Assembly (NCBI GenBank): GCA_024707385.1
Contig: JANPZW010000006.1
Coordinates: forward strand, 1-64,000
Direction of reading: 5' to 3'
Length of the DNA: 64,000 bases
DNA from: Cellvibrionaceae bacterium
GTDB lineage: Bacteria > Pseudomonadota > Gammaproteobacteria > Pseudomonadales > Cellvibrionaceae
Under the pieces are notes generated by a model. The model saw only the letters and a program-made list of their open reading frames with translations. It had not been told where the DNA came from and searched no databases. The stretch's first letter is position 1. Each line of letters starts with the position of its first letter. A program made the position numbers and the translations under genes. Below, piece after piece: positions 12,007-22,790 of the stretch.

Positions 12007-12860
12007 TCAACCGCCGGCAACGTACTGGTCTGCAGCTCGCCACGTCACGGCGAAACCTCCGGGATAGCGCATGTCGACAACTTGAATTTTATGAAAATCC
12101 TTGGCCAGATCGCCGTTTTTCGCCGTGAGGAGATACTGCAATTTTTCCCAAATGCGGTCGCGACCAAGTTTTATTGTTATGCCCGACTGAAGCGTCAAGG
12201 TCCAGGCTCTGGTCTCGTCGAGTTCTACCGCCGCAAGCGCCATATCCTGCTGTGCCAACAATTTACCCACACGCAGATACTGGCTCATGATTTCCTGCGC
12301 GTAGCGATCCTCTCCCTGCAGCAATGGCAATGCTTGTATTTTAGTCGTTTTTTCAACTTCTACGATATCGCCACGCATATTTAGAAAACCTTTTTTCCCC
12401 ACTGCGCAATAGGTTGCTGTTCGACGACCCGCACATTGAGTTTATCCGGCCAAACGCGCGCAATTGACGCTGTGTCGATCCAGGGATTTTTTTCCAACTG
12501 GCTTTTCAGATCCGCCAACTCCAGCTGCAAAAATGACCCTTGAACGTAAAGCTCAATCTGCTGCTGCAATGCCTCTGCCGATATAAATTGGAACGCACCT
12601 TCGACCTGCACCTCCTTAATAGGGCGATGGGTAAACTCCCTTATTTTTGCCTGTGGATCGACATACCAGAACGCGGCACCGCAACCACCGACCAGCACCA
12701 CAACCAACAACACTTTTAGCAACGCAGCGCCCATGGAGCGATATTGTCCGAACGCGATCTTGCGTTTGGCTTTTGTCGCACCTGAGCGGGACGGCCGCGC
12801 AGCGCGGACTGCACTGCCGGCGGCTCTGGGTATATATTTTTTTTGCGTCGCCCCCTGCAT
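12007..12860 (-). CDS. ftsQ: Cell division protein FtsQ (frameshifted)
   Basis: FtsQ is the bitopic divisome protein that links FtsA/FtsZ assembly to FtsB/FtsL and FtsW/FtsI. Seen: a basic cytoplasmic N terminus, one membrane segment (about 45-66), a POTRA domain (REFTHRPIKEVQVEG), then the beta domain. The frame breaks at QWGKK in a run of six A's (plus-strand T's 12391-12396). Adding one A restores QWGKKGFLNMRGDIVEVE and the rest down to 12007. Corrected length is about 284 aa. The ATG at 12860 lies 2 nt after the ddl stop; an in-frame TTG at 12866 is less likely. Confidence 0.88.
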
Positions 12861-12862
12861 GC

Positions 12863-13801
12863 TCAATCCAAGGTCTGGCGCAAAATCGCCAGCACCAAAT
12901 CAGTAAATGAATAACCGGCTGCCTTCGCCGCCATGGGCACCAGGCTGTGATCCGTCATGCCCGGCACTGTGTTGAGTTCCAGCAAATAAAATTCACCCTG
13001 CGCATCCGCCATCACATCCACGCGCCCCCACCCTTCGGCGCCGACCGTTTGAAACGCGGCGAGAGCCAGATTTTTCAAGCGTGTTTCACTTTCCGCAGGC
13101 AAACCGCAGGGACATATATAGCGGGTGTCGTTCGCCTGATATTTTGCGGAGAAGTCGTAAAACTGGTGATGCGTCTCCAATTTAATCGGCGGCAGCGCCA
13201 CACCATCCAAAATGGCCACGGTATATTCCGCACCCTGGATATAACGCTCCGCCAGAACCACGCTGTCGTACTGGCTGGCGTTGGCATAGGCTTTCGCCAA
13301 CTCATCGGCACTGGAAACTTTGGCCATGCCGATGCTGGAACCTTCGTGACAGGGTTTGACCATGGCGACACCACCGAGCTGCTGCATAACGTCGCGCCAG
13401 TCCGATTTGTTGCTCAGCACCCGATAGTCAGGCGTGGAAAGTCCGACGCCGCGCCACAATTGTTTGGTGCGCAATTTATCCATGCACAAAGCGGAGGCGG
13501 CTATGCCGCTGCCGGTGTAGGGAAGCTGCAACCATTCCAGCAGCGCCTGAATTTTTCCGTCCTCTCCGCCGGTGCCGTGGAGCGCGATGAAAACCCGGTC
13601 CACTTTTAGCTGCGGTAATTGCTGCAGCGGATTCTCACCTATATCGACAGGCACAACAGACACCCCGGCGCCGCGCAACGCGGTGATAACAGCCTCGCCA
13701 CTGCGCAGGGAAATTTCCCGCTCGGCGGAAGTGCCGCCATAAAGAACCGCGACACTACCCAAACTTTTAATAAATGCCTGATCGGCAAAATTCTGCGTCA
13801 T
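12863..13801 (-). CDS. ddl: D-alanine--D-alanine ligase
   Basis: A 312-aa ATP-grasp enzyme joining two D-alanines for the murein pentapeptide, in the cytoplasm. The N-terminal [19 protein letters not shown] motif, the HEGSSIGM loop and the metal-binding [15 protein letters not shown] region are intact. It overlaps the murC stop by ATGA and is followed directly by ftsQ, the standard dcw order. Confidence 0.97.
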   Translation of the reverse strand: MTQNFADQAFIKSLGSVAVLYGGTSAEREISLRSGEAVITALRGAGVSVVPVDIGENPLQQLPQLKVDRVFIALHGTGGEDGKIQALLEWLQLPYTGSGIAASALCMDKLRTKQLWRGVGLSTPDYRVLSNKSDWRDVMQQLGGVAMVKPCHEGSSIGMAKVSSADELAKAYANASQYDSVVLAERYIQGAEYTVAILDGVALPPIKLETHHQFYDFSAKYQANDTRYICPCGLPAESETRLKNLALAAFQTVGAEGWGRVDVMADAQGEFYLLELNTVPGMTDHSLVPMAAKAAGYSFTDLVLAILRQTLD

Positions 13802-15237
13802 GATCTCATTGCCACCTGCAAATGATTGCGGACCAGATCCGCCGCCAGAGAACCCACGTTACCGGCACCCTGGGTAATAACTATGTCGCCCGGCCTTACC
13901 ACATTCATCAGTGCCGGCGGCACAGCATCAATGGTCTCGACAAAAATTGGATCCACCGCTCCGCGGGTGCGGATACTGCGGCTCAAAGTGCGCCCATCCG
14001 CTCCCGGAATCGGTTCTTCACCAGCGGCATAAACATCCAACAAAATCAGTTGATCGACGCTGGACAGTACGTCGGCAAAATCCTCAAACAAATCGCGCGT
14101 GCGCGTATAGCGATGCGGTTGATAAATCATGACCAGCCGTCGCTCCGGCCAGCCGGCGCGCACCGCCGCAATCGTCGCCGCCACTTCACGGGGATGATGA
14201 CCATAGTCGTCCACCAACATGACCGATTCACCTGCACCGAGATTAAATTCTCCGTACACCTGAAAACGTCTGCCGACGCCGAGAAACTCCGCCAGGCCGG
14301 CTTGAATTGCACTGTCGGCCACACCTTCTTCCGTTGCCACCGCAATTGCGGCGAGGGCATTCAGCACGTTGTGCCGTCCCGGCAAATTCAAAAATATGGA
14401 TAAAGGTTCCGGGTGGTTGGGGCGCAGCGCACGAAAACGTTGTGTTTTGCCCTGCTGCACGACTTCCACCGCACGATAATCATTGTTCTCGTGAAATCCG
14501 TAGGTGACTGTTGCGCGACCAACATAAGGCAATACATCGCAGATTACCGGATCATCGCCACACATAACCGCCAGTCCATAAAACGGCAGGTTGTGTAGAA
14601 ATTCGATAAAGGTTTGCTTCAATTTATTGAAGTCGCCGCCATAGGTGTCCATATGATCGGCATCAATATTCGTGACCACCGTTACCATCGGCTGCAGATG
14701 CAAAAAAGACGCGTCACTTTCATCCGCTTCGGCGACCAGATAACGGCTTTCGCCCAGGCGCGCATTTGTCCCGGCGCTGTTGAGCAGACCGCCGATGACA
14801 AATGTTGGATCGCGATCACCCGCCGCCAGGATCGATGCGATCAAACTGGTGGTGGTGGTTTTTCCATGGGTTCCGGCGACCGCGATACCATGCCGGTAGC
14901 GCATCAATTCACCGAGCATTTCCGCGCGGCGGACAACCGGAATACGCGCCTCACGCGCGGCGACAACTTCCGGATTTTGCGGATTGACGGCGGTGGAACT
15001 CACCAGCACATCCACACCGCTGACGTTTTCCGCCCTGTGCCCCACAAATACCTTGGCCCCCATGGAAACCAGGCGCTGGGTGGTTTCCGATGTTTTGAGA
15101 TCTGAACCGGATATTTCATAACCCTGATTCAACAAAACCTCGGCAATACCGCACATACCGGCGCCACCTATACCGACGAAATGAATGCGGCGGATGCGGC
15201 GCATCTCCGGCACACTGTGGACCTTAACGCTGGCCAC
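13798..15237 (-). CDS. murC: UDP-N-acetylmuramate--L-alanine ligase MurC
   Basis: A 479-aa Mur ligase that adds L-alanine to UDP-MurNAc. The N-terminal Rossmann motif [15 protein letters not shown], the ATP loop [10 protein letters not shown] and the C-terminal VDDYGHHP motif are present. I chose a GTG start at 15237 because a strong AGGAGG lies 6 nt upstream of it and the length then fits the family. It overlaps the murG stop by 14 nt. An ATG at 15204 would also keep the whole fold. The open frame extends to 15339 inside murG without homology. Confidence 0.95.
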   Translation of the reverse strand: MASVKVHSVPEMRRIRRIHFVGIGGAGMCGIAEVLLNQGYEISGSDLKTSETTQRLVSMGAKVFVGHRAENVSGVDVLVSSTAVNPQNPEVVAAREARIPVVRRAEMLGELMRYRHGIAVAGTHGKTTTTSLIASILAAGDRDPTFVIGGLLNSAGTNARLGESRYLVAEADESDASFLHLQPMVTVVTNIDADHMDTYGGDFNKLKQTFIEFLHNLPFYGLAVMCGDDPVICDVLPYVGRATVTYGFHENNDYRAVEVVQQGKTQRFRALRPNHPEPLSIFLNLPGRHNVLNALAAIAVATEEGVADSAIQAGLAEFLGVGRRFQVYGEFNLGAGESVMLVDDYGHHPREVAATIAAVRAGWPERRLVMIYQPHRYTRTRDLFEDFADVLSSVDQLILLDVYAAGEEPIPGADGRTLSRSIRTRGAVDPIFVETIDAVPPALMNVVRPGDIVITQGAGNVGSLAADLVRNHLQVAMRS

Positions 15238-16315
15238 GAACAACCTCCTCACAAATATCCGCACACTCTTGCGCGGCGTGGAGTTTCGCCGCTTTTTTTG
15301 CGGCCTCCGCCATTTGCGCCAGCAACTCGGGGTGGGCAATAAAATTCATAAACCGTTCTTGCAAAATTTCCGCTGTCAGTATTTTTTGCGGGTAGAGCTC
15401 TGCCGCTCCCTGGCTCACCAGCCATTCGCCATTGGCCGTTTGATGATCGTCAATCGCGAAAGGGAACGGCACCAGAATAGAAGCAATACCCGCAGCACTC
15501 AGCTCCGCCACCGTTAATGCGCCTGCGCGGCACACCACCAGATCAGCCCACGCCAAAGCCTCCGCCATATTGTCGATAAATGCCGTGACCTCAGCAGATG
15601 CATTGCGTGCGTGATAAAGCACTTCCGTGGCAGCCAGATGTTTTTCACCGGTCTGATGGCGCACTTGCAACAGACCTTGCTGCACCAGATCGGCCACGGC
15701 ATTCGGCATTAATTGATTCAACGCCTGGGCACCCAAACTACCACCGAGAACCAGCAGCCGCAGCGGCGGTCGCTGGCCAATATTGCGCGCCGCAGGTTCC
15801 GGCAGAGCGGCGATCTCCGCGCGCACCGGATTGCCGATGCAGATCGCGCCGGGCAATACACCGGGGAATGCTGTCATCACGCGGGTGGCGATTTTCGCCA
15901 GCCATTTATTGGTGGTGCCCGGTCTGGCGTTCTGCTCATGAATGAGCAGGGGAATTTTCATGATGCGCGCGGCAATCCCGCCGGGACCCGCCACATACCC
16001 GCCCATACCCAACACCAGATCCGGCCGCTGGGAGCGGAAAAGTTTCCGCGCGCTCAACACGGCGGCAGTGATTTTCAAAGGTGCGCGCAGCAATGTCGCT
16101 ATACCTTTTCCTCGCACGCCGGTAATGGGCAGCAGATGCAACGGAATATCAGCGGCGGGGACAATCCTTGCTTCAATACCGCGCTCAGTACCCAACCAAT
16201 CGATTTGCCAACCGCGCCGGCGCAACTCTTCCGCCACCGCGAGCGCAGGAAAAACATGGCCGCCGGTTCCACCGGCCATCACCATGACTTTGCGCACTTT
16301 ATTCGGAGCGTTCAC
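15224..16315 (-). CDS. murG: UDP-GlcNAc transferase MurG
   Basis: A 363-aa GT-B glycosyltransferase that makes lipid II from lipid I on the inner face of the membrane. The glycine-rich [12 protein letters not shown] motif, the [10 protein letters not shown] loop, HEQNARPG and the C-terminal GALTVAE donor-binding motif are all seen. It starts with GTG overlapping the ftsW stop as GTGA, which implies translational coupling. Confidence 0.97.
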   Translation of the reverse strand: MNAPNKVRKVMVMAGGTGGHVFPALAVAEELRRRGWQIDWLGTERGIEARIVPAADIPLHLLPITGVRGKGIATLLRAPLKITAAVLSARKLFRSQRPDLVLGMGGYVAGPGGIAARIMKIPLLIHEQNARPGTTNKWLAKIATRVMTAFPGVLPGAICIGNPVRAEIAALPEPAARNIGQRPPLRLLVLGGSLGAQALNQLMPNAVADLVQQGLLQVRHQTGEKHLAATEVLYHARNASAEVTAFIDNMAEALAWADLVVCRAGALTVAELSAAGIASILVPFPFAIDDHQTANGEWLVSQGAAELYPQKILTAEILQERFMNFIAHPELLAQMAEAAKKAAKLHAAQECADICEEVVRGQR

Positions 16316-17474
16316 TTATCCACTCCTTTTTTGCCTTCCCGACACTCCGCCTGCATACGCAGCAGCAAAGCGATAAAGCAACAACAAATAATCAGACTGC
16401 TGCCCCCAGAACTGACAAAGGGAAGTGTGAGCCCCTTGGTCGGCAACAAGCCGGAGGCAACACCCATATTGATAAATGCCTGGGCCGCCAGCAGCACGCC
16501 AACTCCCACGGCGGAAAAAGCAATGAATGGCCGCTGGTTGTCGCTACCAGTTCGCGCGATCAAAAAATTCTCCACACAAGTGCGGAGAACGCGGCCACCA
16601 ACCCCACCGCACCGAGCAGGCCAAACTCCTCGGCGATAATGGCGAAAATAAAATCCGTATGCGCTTCCGGCAGAAAAAACAATTTCTGCAAACTGTTGCC
16701 CAAGCCCAGACCTGCCCACTCACCGCGCCCGAACGCAATCAGGGATTGCACCAGTTGATATCCGCTGGAAAATTGTTCCGCCCAGGGATCCAGAAATGTC
16801 ACCAGACGCTGCCAGCGATAGGGCGAAATGACCGCGAGCATCCCGAGGCCAACCACACCGGTCAGCGTGAGCAGAATAAATCGAATAATCGGCACACCCG
16901 CCATGAACATCATGGCGCCGGCGGTAATACACAATACGACCGCGCTGCCAAAATCCGGCTCTAACAGCAGCAGAACCACAAAAATGCCGAGGATGCCGAT
17001 CAATTTAAAAAACGCGCTCCAGCGGGTCTGAAACTCGCCCGTGCGGCGGGCCAGAAAACTTGCGAAAAAGATAACGAAACAGAACTTCGCCACCTCGGAT
17101 GCCTGTACGGAAATAGGGCCAAACGCAAACCAGCGCCGCGCGCCATTGACCGTTTTGCCAACGCCCGGAATCAATACAGCGATCAATAAACCCACGCCGA
17201 CCAGCAATAATAAAATCGACCAGCGATTCCACAGCTCCACCGGCAGGCTGTACACCAGAAAACCCGCCACCAGTGCGAGCATTAAAAACACTAGGTGGCG
17301 TTTAACGAAAAACCAGGGGTCGCCATAAACCTGCAAAGCAAAATCGAGGGAGGCCGACGCCACCATAATCACGCCGAAAGAGACCAGTCCGAACGCAATC
17401 AGCAGCAAGGGCCAATCGAACGAGGATTCGCGCGGCATTGCCCATTGTTGAGCGGTGATATTCAAGACCGACAT
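16312..17474 (-). CDS. ftsW: Lipid II polymerase FtsW (frameshifted)
   Basis: A SEDS-family membrane glycosyltransferase that polymerises septal murein with FtsI. The first 304 residues have the expected membrane helices and the motifs NGARRW, EPDFGSA and IAEEFGLLG. The frame then fails in a run of six T's on the coding strand (plus-strand A's 16562-16567). One more T restores [18 protein letters not shown] and the downstream [24 protein letters not shown] motifs. Corrected length is about 387 aa, normal for FtsW. It overlaps murD by 13 nt and murG by GTGA. Confidence 0.9.
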
Positions 17475-18816
17475 AGGCGCTCCGCGATCACTCGGAACTG
17501 CTCACCGCGATCTTCATAATTTTTGAACATATCGAGACTGGCGCACGCGGGCGATAAAAGGACCGTATCGCCGGGAACCGCATAGTGTGCCGCTTTTTCC
17601 ACTGCATCCTGCAGATTCGCGCAACGCTCAACCGGCACCAGTGGCGCGCACACCTGGGCGATTTTTTCCGCGTCCTTGCCAATCAAAGTCACGGCTTTGA
17701 CGTTTTCTTTAACCAATGGCGCAAGGGAAGAAAAAATCCGCGCCCTTGCCGTCGCCGCCAGCAATCAACACGATTTTGGGCTGGCCCGCTGCCAAGCCTT
17801 TGAGCGCCGCTTCAGTCGCACCTATATTGGTGGCTTTGGAATCGTTGACGAAATCCACACCATTTTTGCGCGCGACAAGCTGACAGCGGTGCGGCAGACC
17901 GGAAAAATTCCCGCAAGGCCGCCAACATGGGTTCTTCGACAAGACCCACGGCGCGCCCGAGCGCAAGCGCGGCCAAGGCATTGGCGACATTATGCAACCC
18001 GCGGATTTTCAATTCGCTCACACCGAGCAGGCGGCGCAGCCCGCGGGCTAGGAAAATCTCTTCGCCGTCACGTCGCACACCAAAATCTTTTAAATCCGGT
18101 TCGCCGACAGTGAAACGCGTGACTTGCGCATCTTGCGCCATCGGAGGTTGCGTCAGCGGATCGTCGCGATTGATCACCAGATGTTTTGCGTTCAGATAAA
18201 TGCGCTGCTTGGTGAAATGATATTCAGCGAGATTGTCGTAGCGATCCATATGATCCGGCGACACATTCAATACAGTCGCGGCCGCCGCTTTCAGACTGAA
18301 AGTGCTTTCGAGTTGAAAGCTGGACAACTCCAGCACATACAATTCTGCAGATTCGCTCAGCAAATCCAGCACAGGCGTGCCGACATTTCCGCCGACTTTC
18401 ACCGCCACGCCGGCGGCTTGCGCCATTTCTCCCACCAGGGTGGTGACGGTTGTCTTGCCGTTCGAACCGGTGATGGCGACGATCGGCGCGCGCGCCTCGC
18501 GTACAAATAATTCGATATCACCAATCACTTCTACGCCATCGGCGAGCGCCGCCGCTATCGCGGGATGTTTGCGCGGCACGCCCGGGCTCAGAATGATTTC
18601 GCTCACACCCTGCCACGCTTGGTAATCCAGTTCGCCGGCAATCAGGCGCGCCTGGGGAAATTCCGCGTGAAGGCGCGCAACGCTCTCCGGTTTGGGTGCT
18701 TTATCGGCCACCACAAACGCGCGCCCCTGACCAGCCAGATAGCGGGCGACAGAAAATCCCGTCACTCCCAACCCGACGATCAGCACCAAGCGATTTGAGG
18801 CAATCAGCGCGGCCAT
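17462..18816 (-). CDS. murD: UDP-MurNAc-L-alanine--D-glutamate ligase MurD (two frameshifts)
   Basis: MurD adds D-glutamate to UDP-MurNAc-L-Ala. The N-terminal half is normal ([30 protein letters not shown]). Two single-base insertions break the rest. At plus-strand 17903-17907 (five A's) removing one restores [11 protein letters not shown]. At 17731-17736 (six A's) removing one restores GADFSSLAPL. Between them the middle frame carries the FVNDSKATN motif. Corrected length is about 451 aa, typical of MurD. Two compensating breaks with intact flanks argue for sequence error rather than decay. Confidence 0.9.
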
Positions 18817-18820
18817 TGCG

Positions 18821-19903
18821 TTATCTCAATTTCAGGGTCGCCAGACCCACCAGAACCAACATGACGGTAATAATCCAGAAGCGCACTATGACGCGCGGCT
18901 CCGGCCAGCCTTTTAATTCGAAATGGTGATGCAGCGGCGCCATGCGGAAAATGCGCCTGCCCGTCAACTTAAATGAAGCCACCTGGAGAATGACCGAAAC
19001 CGTCTCCATGACAAAAATGCCGGACATAATGAAAAAAACAATTTCGTGACGCACTATCACGGCAATCACACCGAGCGCTCCGCCAAGGGCGAGAGCACCG
19101 ACGTCACCCATAAAAACCTGTGCTGGATAGGTGTTGAACCAGAGAAACCCCAACCCCGCTCCCGCCAGTGCGCCGCAAAACACCACCAGTTCACCGGTTC
19201 CCGCGACATACGGAATATGGAGATAACCAGCGAATTTAGCGTTACCGACGAGATAGGCGATGATGCCGAGCGCCGAGCCGACCATCACCGTCGGCATAAT
19301 CGCCAAACCGTCGAGGCCGTCCGTAAGGTTGACTGCATTGCTCGCGCCCACCACAACGAAATACACCAGCAATAAATAACCCCAGCCCAGATCAACCGTG
19401 ACATTTTTGAAAAAAGGCACATAGAGCTGAGTTTCCGCAGGGCTTTGCGCGGTGTTGTATAAAAAAACCGCCACGGCGATTCCCGCCACGGACTGCCAGA
19501 AATATTTCCAGCGCGCCGGCAGGCCGCGGGAATTTTTTTCGATCACTTTACGATAGTCATCCACCCAGCCAATCAGACCGTAGGTGATGGTGATGAACAA
19601 AACCGCCCAGACGAAACGGTTATTCAAATCCGCCCACAAAAGCACACTGATGGAAATGGCAAACAACAAAAGCGCGCCGCCCATGGTGGGCGTGCCGGAT
19701 TTGCTCAAATGGCTTTTCGGGCCGTCGTTGCGCACAGCCTGACCAATTTGCTTCTGCACCATTTTGCGGATAAACCAGGGACCGAGCATCAGCGAGACAA
19801 ACAGTGCGGTCATGATCCCCAGAATGCCGCGCAAGGTCAGGTATTGGAAAACCCCCAAAGGACGGAAAAACGGTTCAAGATATGCAGCCAACCAAACTAA
19901 CAT
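18821..19903 (-). CDS. mraY: Phospho-MurNAc-pentapeptide transferase MraY
   Basis: A 360-aa integral membrane enzyme with about ten helices that transfers phospho-MurNAc-pentapeptide to undecaprenyl phosphate, forming lipid I. The DDYRK motif, [10 protein letters not shown] and the C-terminal [16 protein letters not shown] motif are intact. ATG 19903 overlaps the end of the corrected murF frame (stop 19897-19899). Confidence 0.97.
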   Translation of the reverse strand: MLVWLAAYLEPFFRPLGVFQYLTLRGILGIMTALFVSLMLGPWFIRKMVQKQIGQAVRNDGPKSHLSKSGTPTMGGALLLFAISISVLLWADLNNRFVWAVLFITITYGLIGWVDDYRKVIEKNSRGLPARWKYFWQSVAGIAVAVFLYNTAQSPAETQLYVPFFKNVTVDLGWGYLLLVYFVVVGASNAVNLTDGLDGLAIMPTVMVGSALGIIAYLVGNAKFAGYLHIPYVAGTGELVVFCGALAGAGLGFLWFNTYPAQVFMGDVGALALGGALGVIAVIVRHEIVFFIMSGIFVMETVSVILQVASFKLTGRRIFRMAPLHHHFELKGWPEPRVIVRFWIITVMLVLVGLATLKLR

Positions 19904-21264
19904 GCGGAGGTTTCCTTCGCGTTCAACACCCGCTGCACCACCTCTTCCATACGTGCACTACGGGACCCTTTGATCAACACGATGCTCTGTGCATCGAGCT
20001 GAGGCAGCAGCGCTTCAACCAGCGCCGCTTTGTTCGGAAAATTCGTACCGCCTGCGCCAAACGCGGCACTGGTTAGGGCGGACAGAGGGCCGTGACTGAA
20101 CAGTGCGGTTATATTTTTTGCGCCGCGTACTCACCGATATTGCGATGCTCCTGCGGCCCGGCATCACCCAATTCGCCCAAATCACCTAACACCAGGAGGC
20201 GCCTGCCCGGTCTGTCACTGAGATAGTCGATCGCTGCGCGCACCGACCCAGGATTGGCGTTGTAGGTGTCATCCACCACAGTGCTGTTATTCGGGCCTGG
20301 ATAAATTTGCATGCGGCCTTTTTCGCCGGAAAATTTGGCAAGGCCTGTGGCGATATCCTGTAGGCGCACACCCGCCGCTACTGCGCAGGCGGCGGCAGCC
20401 AATGCGTTGGCGAGATTATGCTGGCCCGGCAAGAGCAAATGCGCTGCGGCCGCCTGCTCCTGATAATGCAAATTGAAGGACGCTCGTCCGGATGTATCAA
20501 AAACAATATTGTCGGCGCGCATCACCGGGAAATTCGCAGTGGCGCCACGCACGGAAAAAACCAATCTGCTGCACATGCGCGGTCGCCTGAATAAAATCCG
20601 CCGCGAATGCGTCATCGAGATTGATGATGGCGAAATTGTCCTCGCCCAGCGTGCTGTATATGGAACCCTTTTCCTTGGCGATGGCCGACAGTGAACCGAA
20701 GCCGGCAATATGCGCCGCGCTCACATTGTTCACCAAGGCGATATCCGGCTGCGCCAAATTCACCAGATTGGCAATTTCTCCCGGATGATTGGTGCCGATT
20801 TCGATGACCGCATAATCCTGGTCGACCAGCTTCATCAGACTGAGCGGCACGCCTATGTGGTTGTTGAAATTGCCCTGAGTGGCGACCACCTCGCCTGCTA
20901 CCGCGAATACTTCCCGCAGCAGTCCTTTGACGCTGGTTTTTCCACTGCTGCCGGTGACGGCGACCAGCTTGCCGCGGAATTGGCACCGCTGGACCGCAGC
21001 GATTCTGCCGAGTGCCTGCACCGAATCTGCCACCACGAGTTGTGGCACATGCACCGCCTCAATCTCGCGCTCCACTACCATGGCACAGGCGCCGCGATCC
21101 AGCGCCACGCCGACAAAATCATGGCCGTCGAAATTTTCGCCGCGCAGCGCGACAAATAATTCACCGCGATTCAATTGGCGCGAATCCGTGCTGAGCGCAG
21201 CAAATTCCACATCGCTGCCGACCAAACGGGCTTGTAGAGGTTTCACCAGATCGGCAAGACGCAT
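19897..21264 (-). CDS. murF: UDP-MurNAc-tripeptide--D-Ala-D-Ala ligase MurF (two frameshifts)
   Basis: MurF adds D-Ala-D-Ala to complete the murein pentapeptide. The N-terminal 240 residues ([28 protein letters not shown]) are normal. An extra T in the coding strand (plus A's 20555-20560) breaks [14 protein letters not shown] missing A near the end (plus T's 20114-20119) cuts the tail after EYAAQK. With both corrected the protein ends at TAG 19897-19899, giving [17 protein letters not shown], the conserved C terminus. Corrected length is about 455 aa. It overlaps murE as ATGA and mraY by a few bases. Confidence 0.9.
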
Positions 21265-22790
21265 CAGGCACCCCTCCCTTGCGCAAGCGGGCGCCGGCGC
21301 AACGCCTGGACCGCTTCCGCCACATCACTGAAATTCCGTTTTTCACTGCCGATTATCTGATAGGTCTCATGACCTTTGCCGGCGATCAACACCACATCTC
21401 CCGATTGCGCCGCGGCAATTGCATGGGCAATCGCCTGCGCGCGGTCGGCGACGCAAAGATGTTTGCTGCTACTAAAGCCCTCGCAGATTTCCCGCAGAAT
21501 AGCATCGGGATTTTCGGTCCGCGGATTGTCATTGGTGACTATGACGTGGTCAGCAAAACGCTCTGCAATTGATGCCATAACGGGGCGCTTGCTGCGGTCG
21601 CGATCACCGCCGCAACCAAATACCACCCAGAGTTTTCCGGAGGTATGCACGCGAGTCGCCGCGATCGCATGGGAAAGTGCATCTGGCGTGTGAGCATAAT
21701 CCACCACCGCCATCACATCGGTATTTTCCGCGATCCGCTGCATGCGGCCCGGCACCGGCTGCAATTGCGGAATCGCCGCCACCAGGGCGGAAAAATCACA
21801 ACCGATGGCGCAAAGTGTCGTCACCGCGGCGAGCAGGTTGTAAACATTAAATTCACCGAGCAGCGGACTGATCACATCCGTCTTGCCCCAGGGAGTGGTC
21901 AAGCGGAATTCCACACCTTCAGCGCTGTAGAGCAATTCACTGGCGTAGACATCGGCGGCAAAATGCAGCAGCGAATAACTGTAAACGTCAGCGCGCGCTT
22001 TTGCCGCTGCCACCATTTGCGGTGCAAACGGATCGTCGAGATTAATAATCGCCGCCTGCAATCCCATGGTTTCAAACAATTTGCGTTTTGCGGCCGCGTA
22101 ATTCTGCAGGGTTCCGTGATAATCCAGATGATCGTGCGTGAGGTTGGTGAAAATGCCGGCGCGAAATTTCACTCCCGCCACGCGATGTTGATCGAGGCCG
22201 TGGGACGACACCTCCATCGCGACAAAATTGACCATTTCAGCGCGCAGGTCCGCCAGTAATTTTTGACAGAGGGAAGCGTCCGGCGTCGTCAGACCAAAAT
22301 CGTGCACCACCTTGCCATCGACAGACACACCCAGAGTGCCGAGTGTGGCGGCGCGGCCCGCAACCATGCCGTACAACTGCGCCATGAGTGACACGGTGGT
22401 ACTTTTGCCGTTGGTGCCGGTGATGCCGATTACTTGCAAAGCTGTGGATGGATCACCGTAGCACTTGCTGGCAATTTCACTTACCCGCACCGCCAGGTTG
22501 GCGACGCTGACAATCGGGACTTCCCGCTCGAAGTGGATTTCTCCAGCGGGTGATTGCGGACCGGCTTCCACCAACACCGCCACGGCGCCGCGACCCAGAG
22601 CGTCGCCAATAAAATTCCGGCCATCGGCGCGCCCGCCGGACAGGGCGATGAATAAATCTCCCGCAACCAATTGGCGACTGTCCTGACAAACGCCGGAGAC
22701 TTGCAAATCAGCCACCGCTTCCGGCAGGCGAAGTTCCGGCAATAACAGACCAAGTCCGACCGCCACTCTTGAGAAAGCAGGGGCAGCCAT
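21264..22790 (-). CDS. murE: UDP-MurNAc-L-Ala-D-Glu--2,6-diaminopimelate ligase MurE
   Basis: A 508-aa Mur ligase adding the third stem-peptide residue. The ATP loop GTNGKSTTVS and the NLTHDHLDYHGT carbamylated-lysine region are present. The DNPR motif (TNDNPRTENPDAI) is the signature of specificity for meso-diaminopimelate rather than lysine, as expected in a Gram-negative. Its stop overlaps the murF start (ATGA) and its start overlaps the ftsI stop. Confidence 0.97.
   Translation of the reverse strand: MAAPAFSRVAVGLGLLLPELRLPEAVADLQVSGVCQDSRQLVAGDLFIALSGGRADGRNFIGDALGRGAVAVLVEAGPQSPAGEIHFEREVPIVSVANLAVRVSEIASKCYGDPSTALQVIGITGTNGKSTTVSLMAQLYGMVAGRAATLGTLGVSVDGKVVHDFGLTTPDASLCQKLLADLRAEMVNFVAMEVSSHGLDQHRVAGVKFRAGIFTNLTHDHLDYHGTLQNYAAAKRKLFETMGLQAAIINLDDPFAPQMVAAAKARADVYSYSLLHFAADVYASELLYSAEGVEFRLTTPWGKTDVISPLLGEFNVYNLLAAVTTLCAIGCDFSALVAAIPQLQPVPGRMQRIAENTDVMAVVDYAHTPDALSHAIAATRVHTSGKLWVVFGCGGDRDRSKRPVMASIAERFADHVIVTNDNPRTENPDAILREICEGFSSSKHLCVADRAQAIAHAIAAAQSGDVVLIAGKGHETYQIIGSEKRNFSDVAEAVQALRRRPLAQGRGA

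Noticed and set aside
17731..17907. Programmed ribosomal frameshifting in murD
   Set aside because: No recognised slippery heptamer with a downstream pseudoknot was evident, and murD is not known to use it; run-length error is simpler.
3912..21264. True pseudogenisation of argJ, lpxC, ftsQ, ftsW, murD, murF, ftsI and rsmH
   Set aside because: Both sides of each break keep full family conservation, and most of these genes are essential; decay would also bring stops and substitutions.
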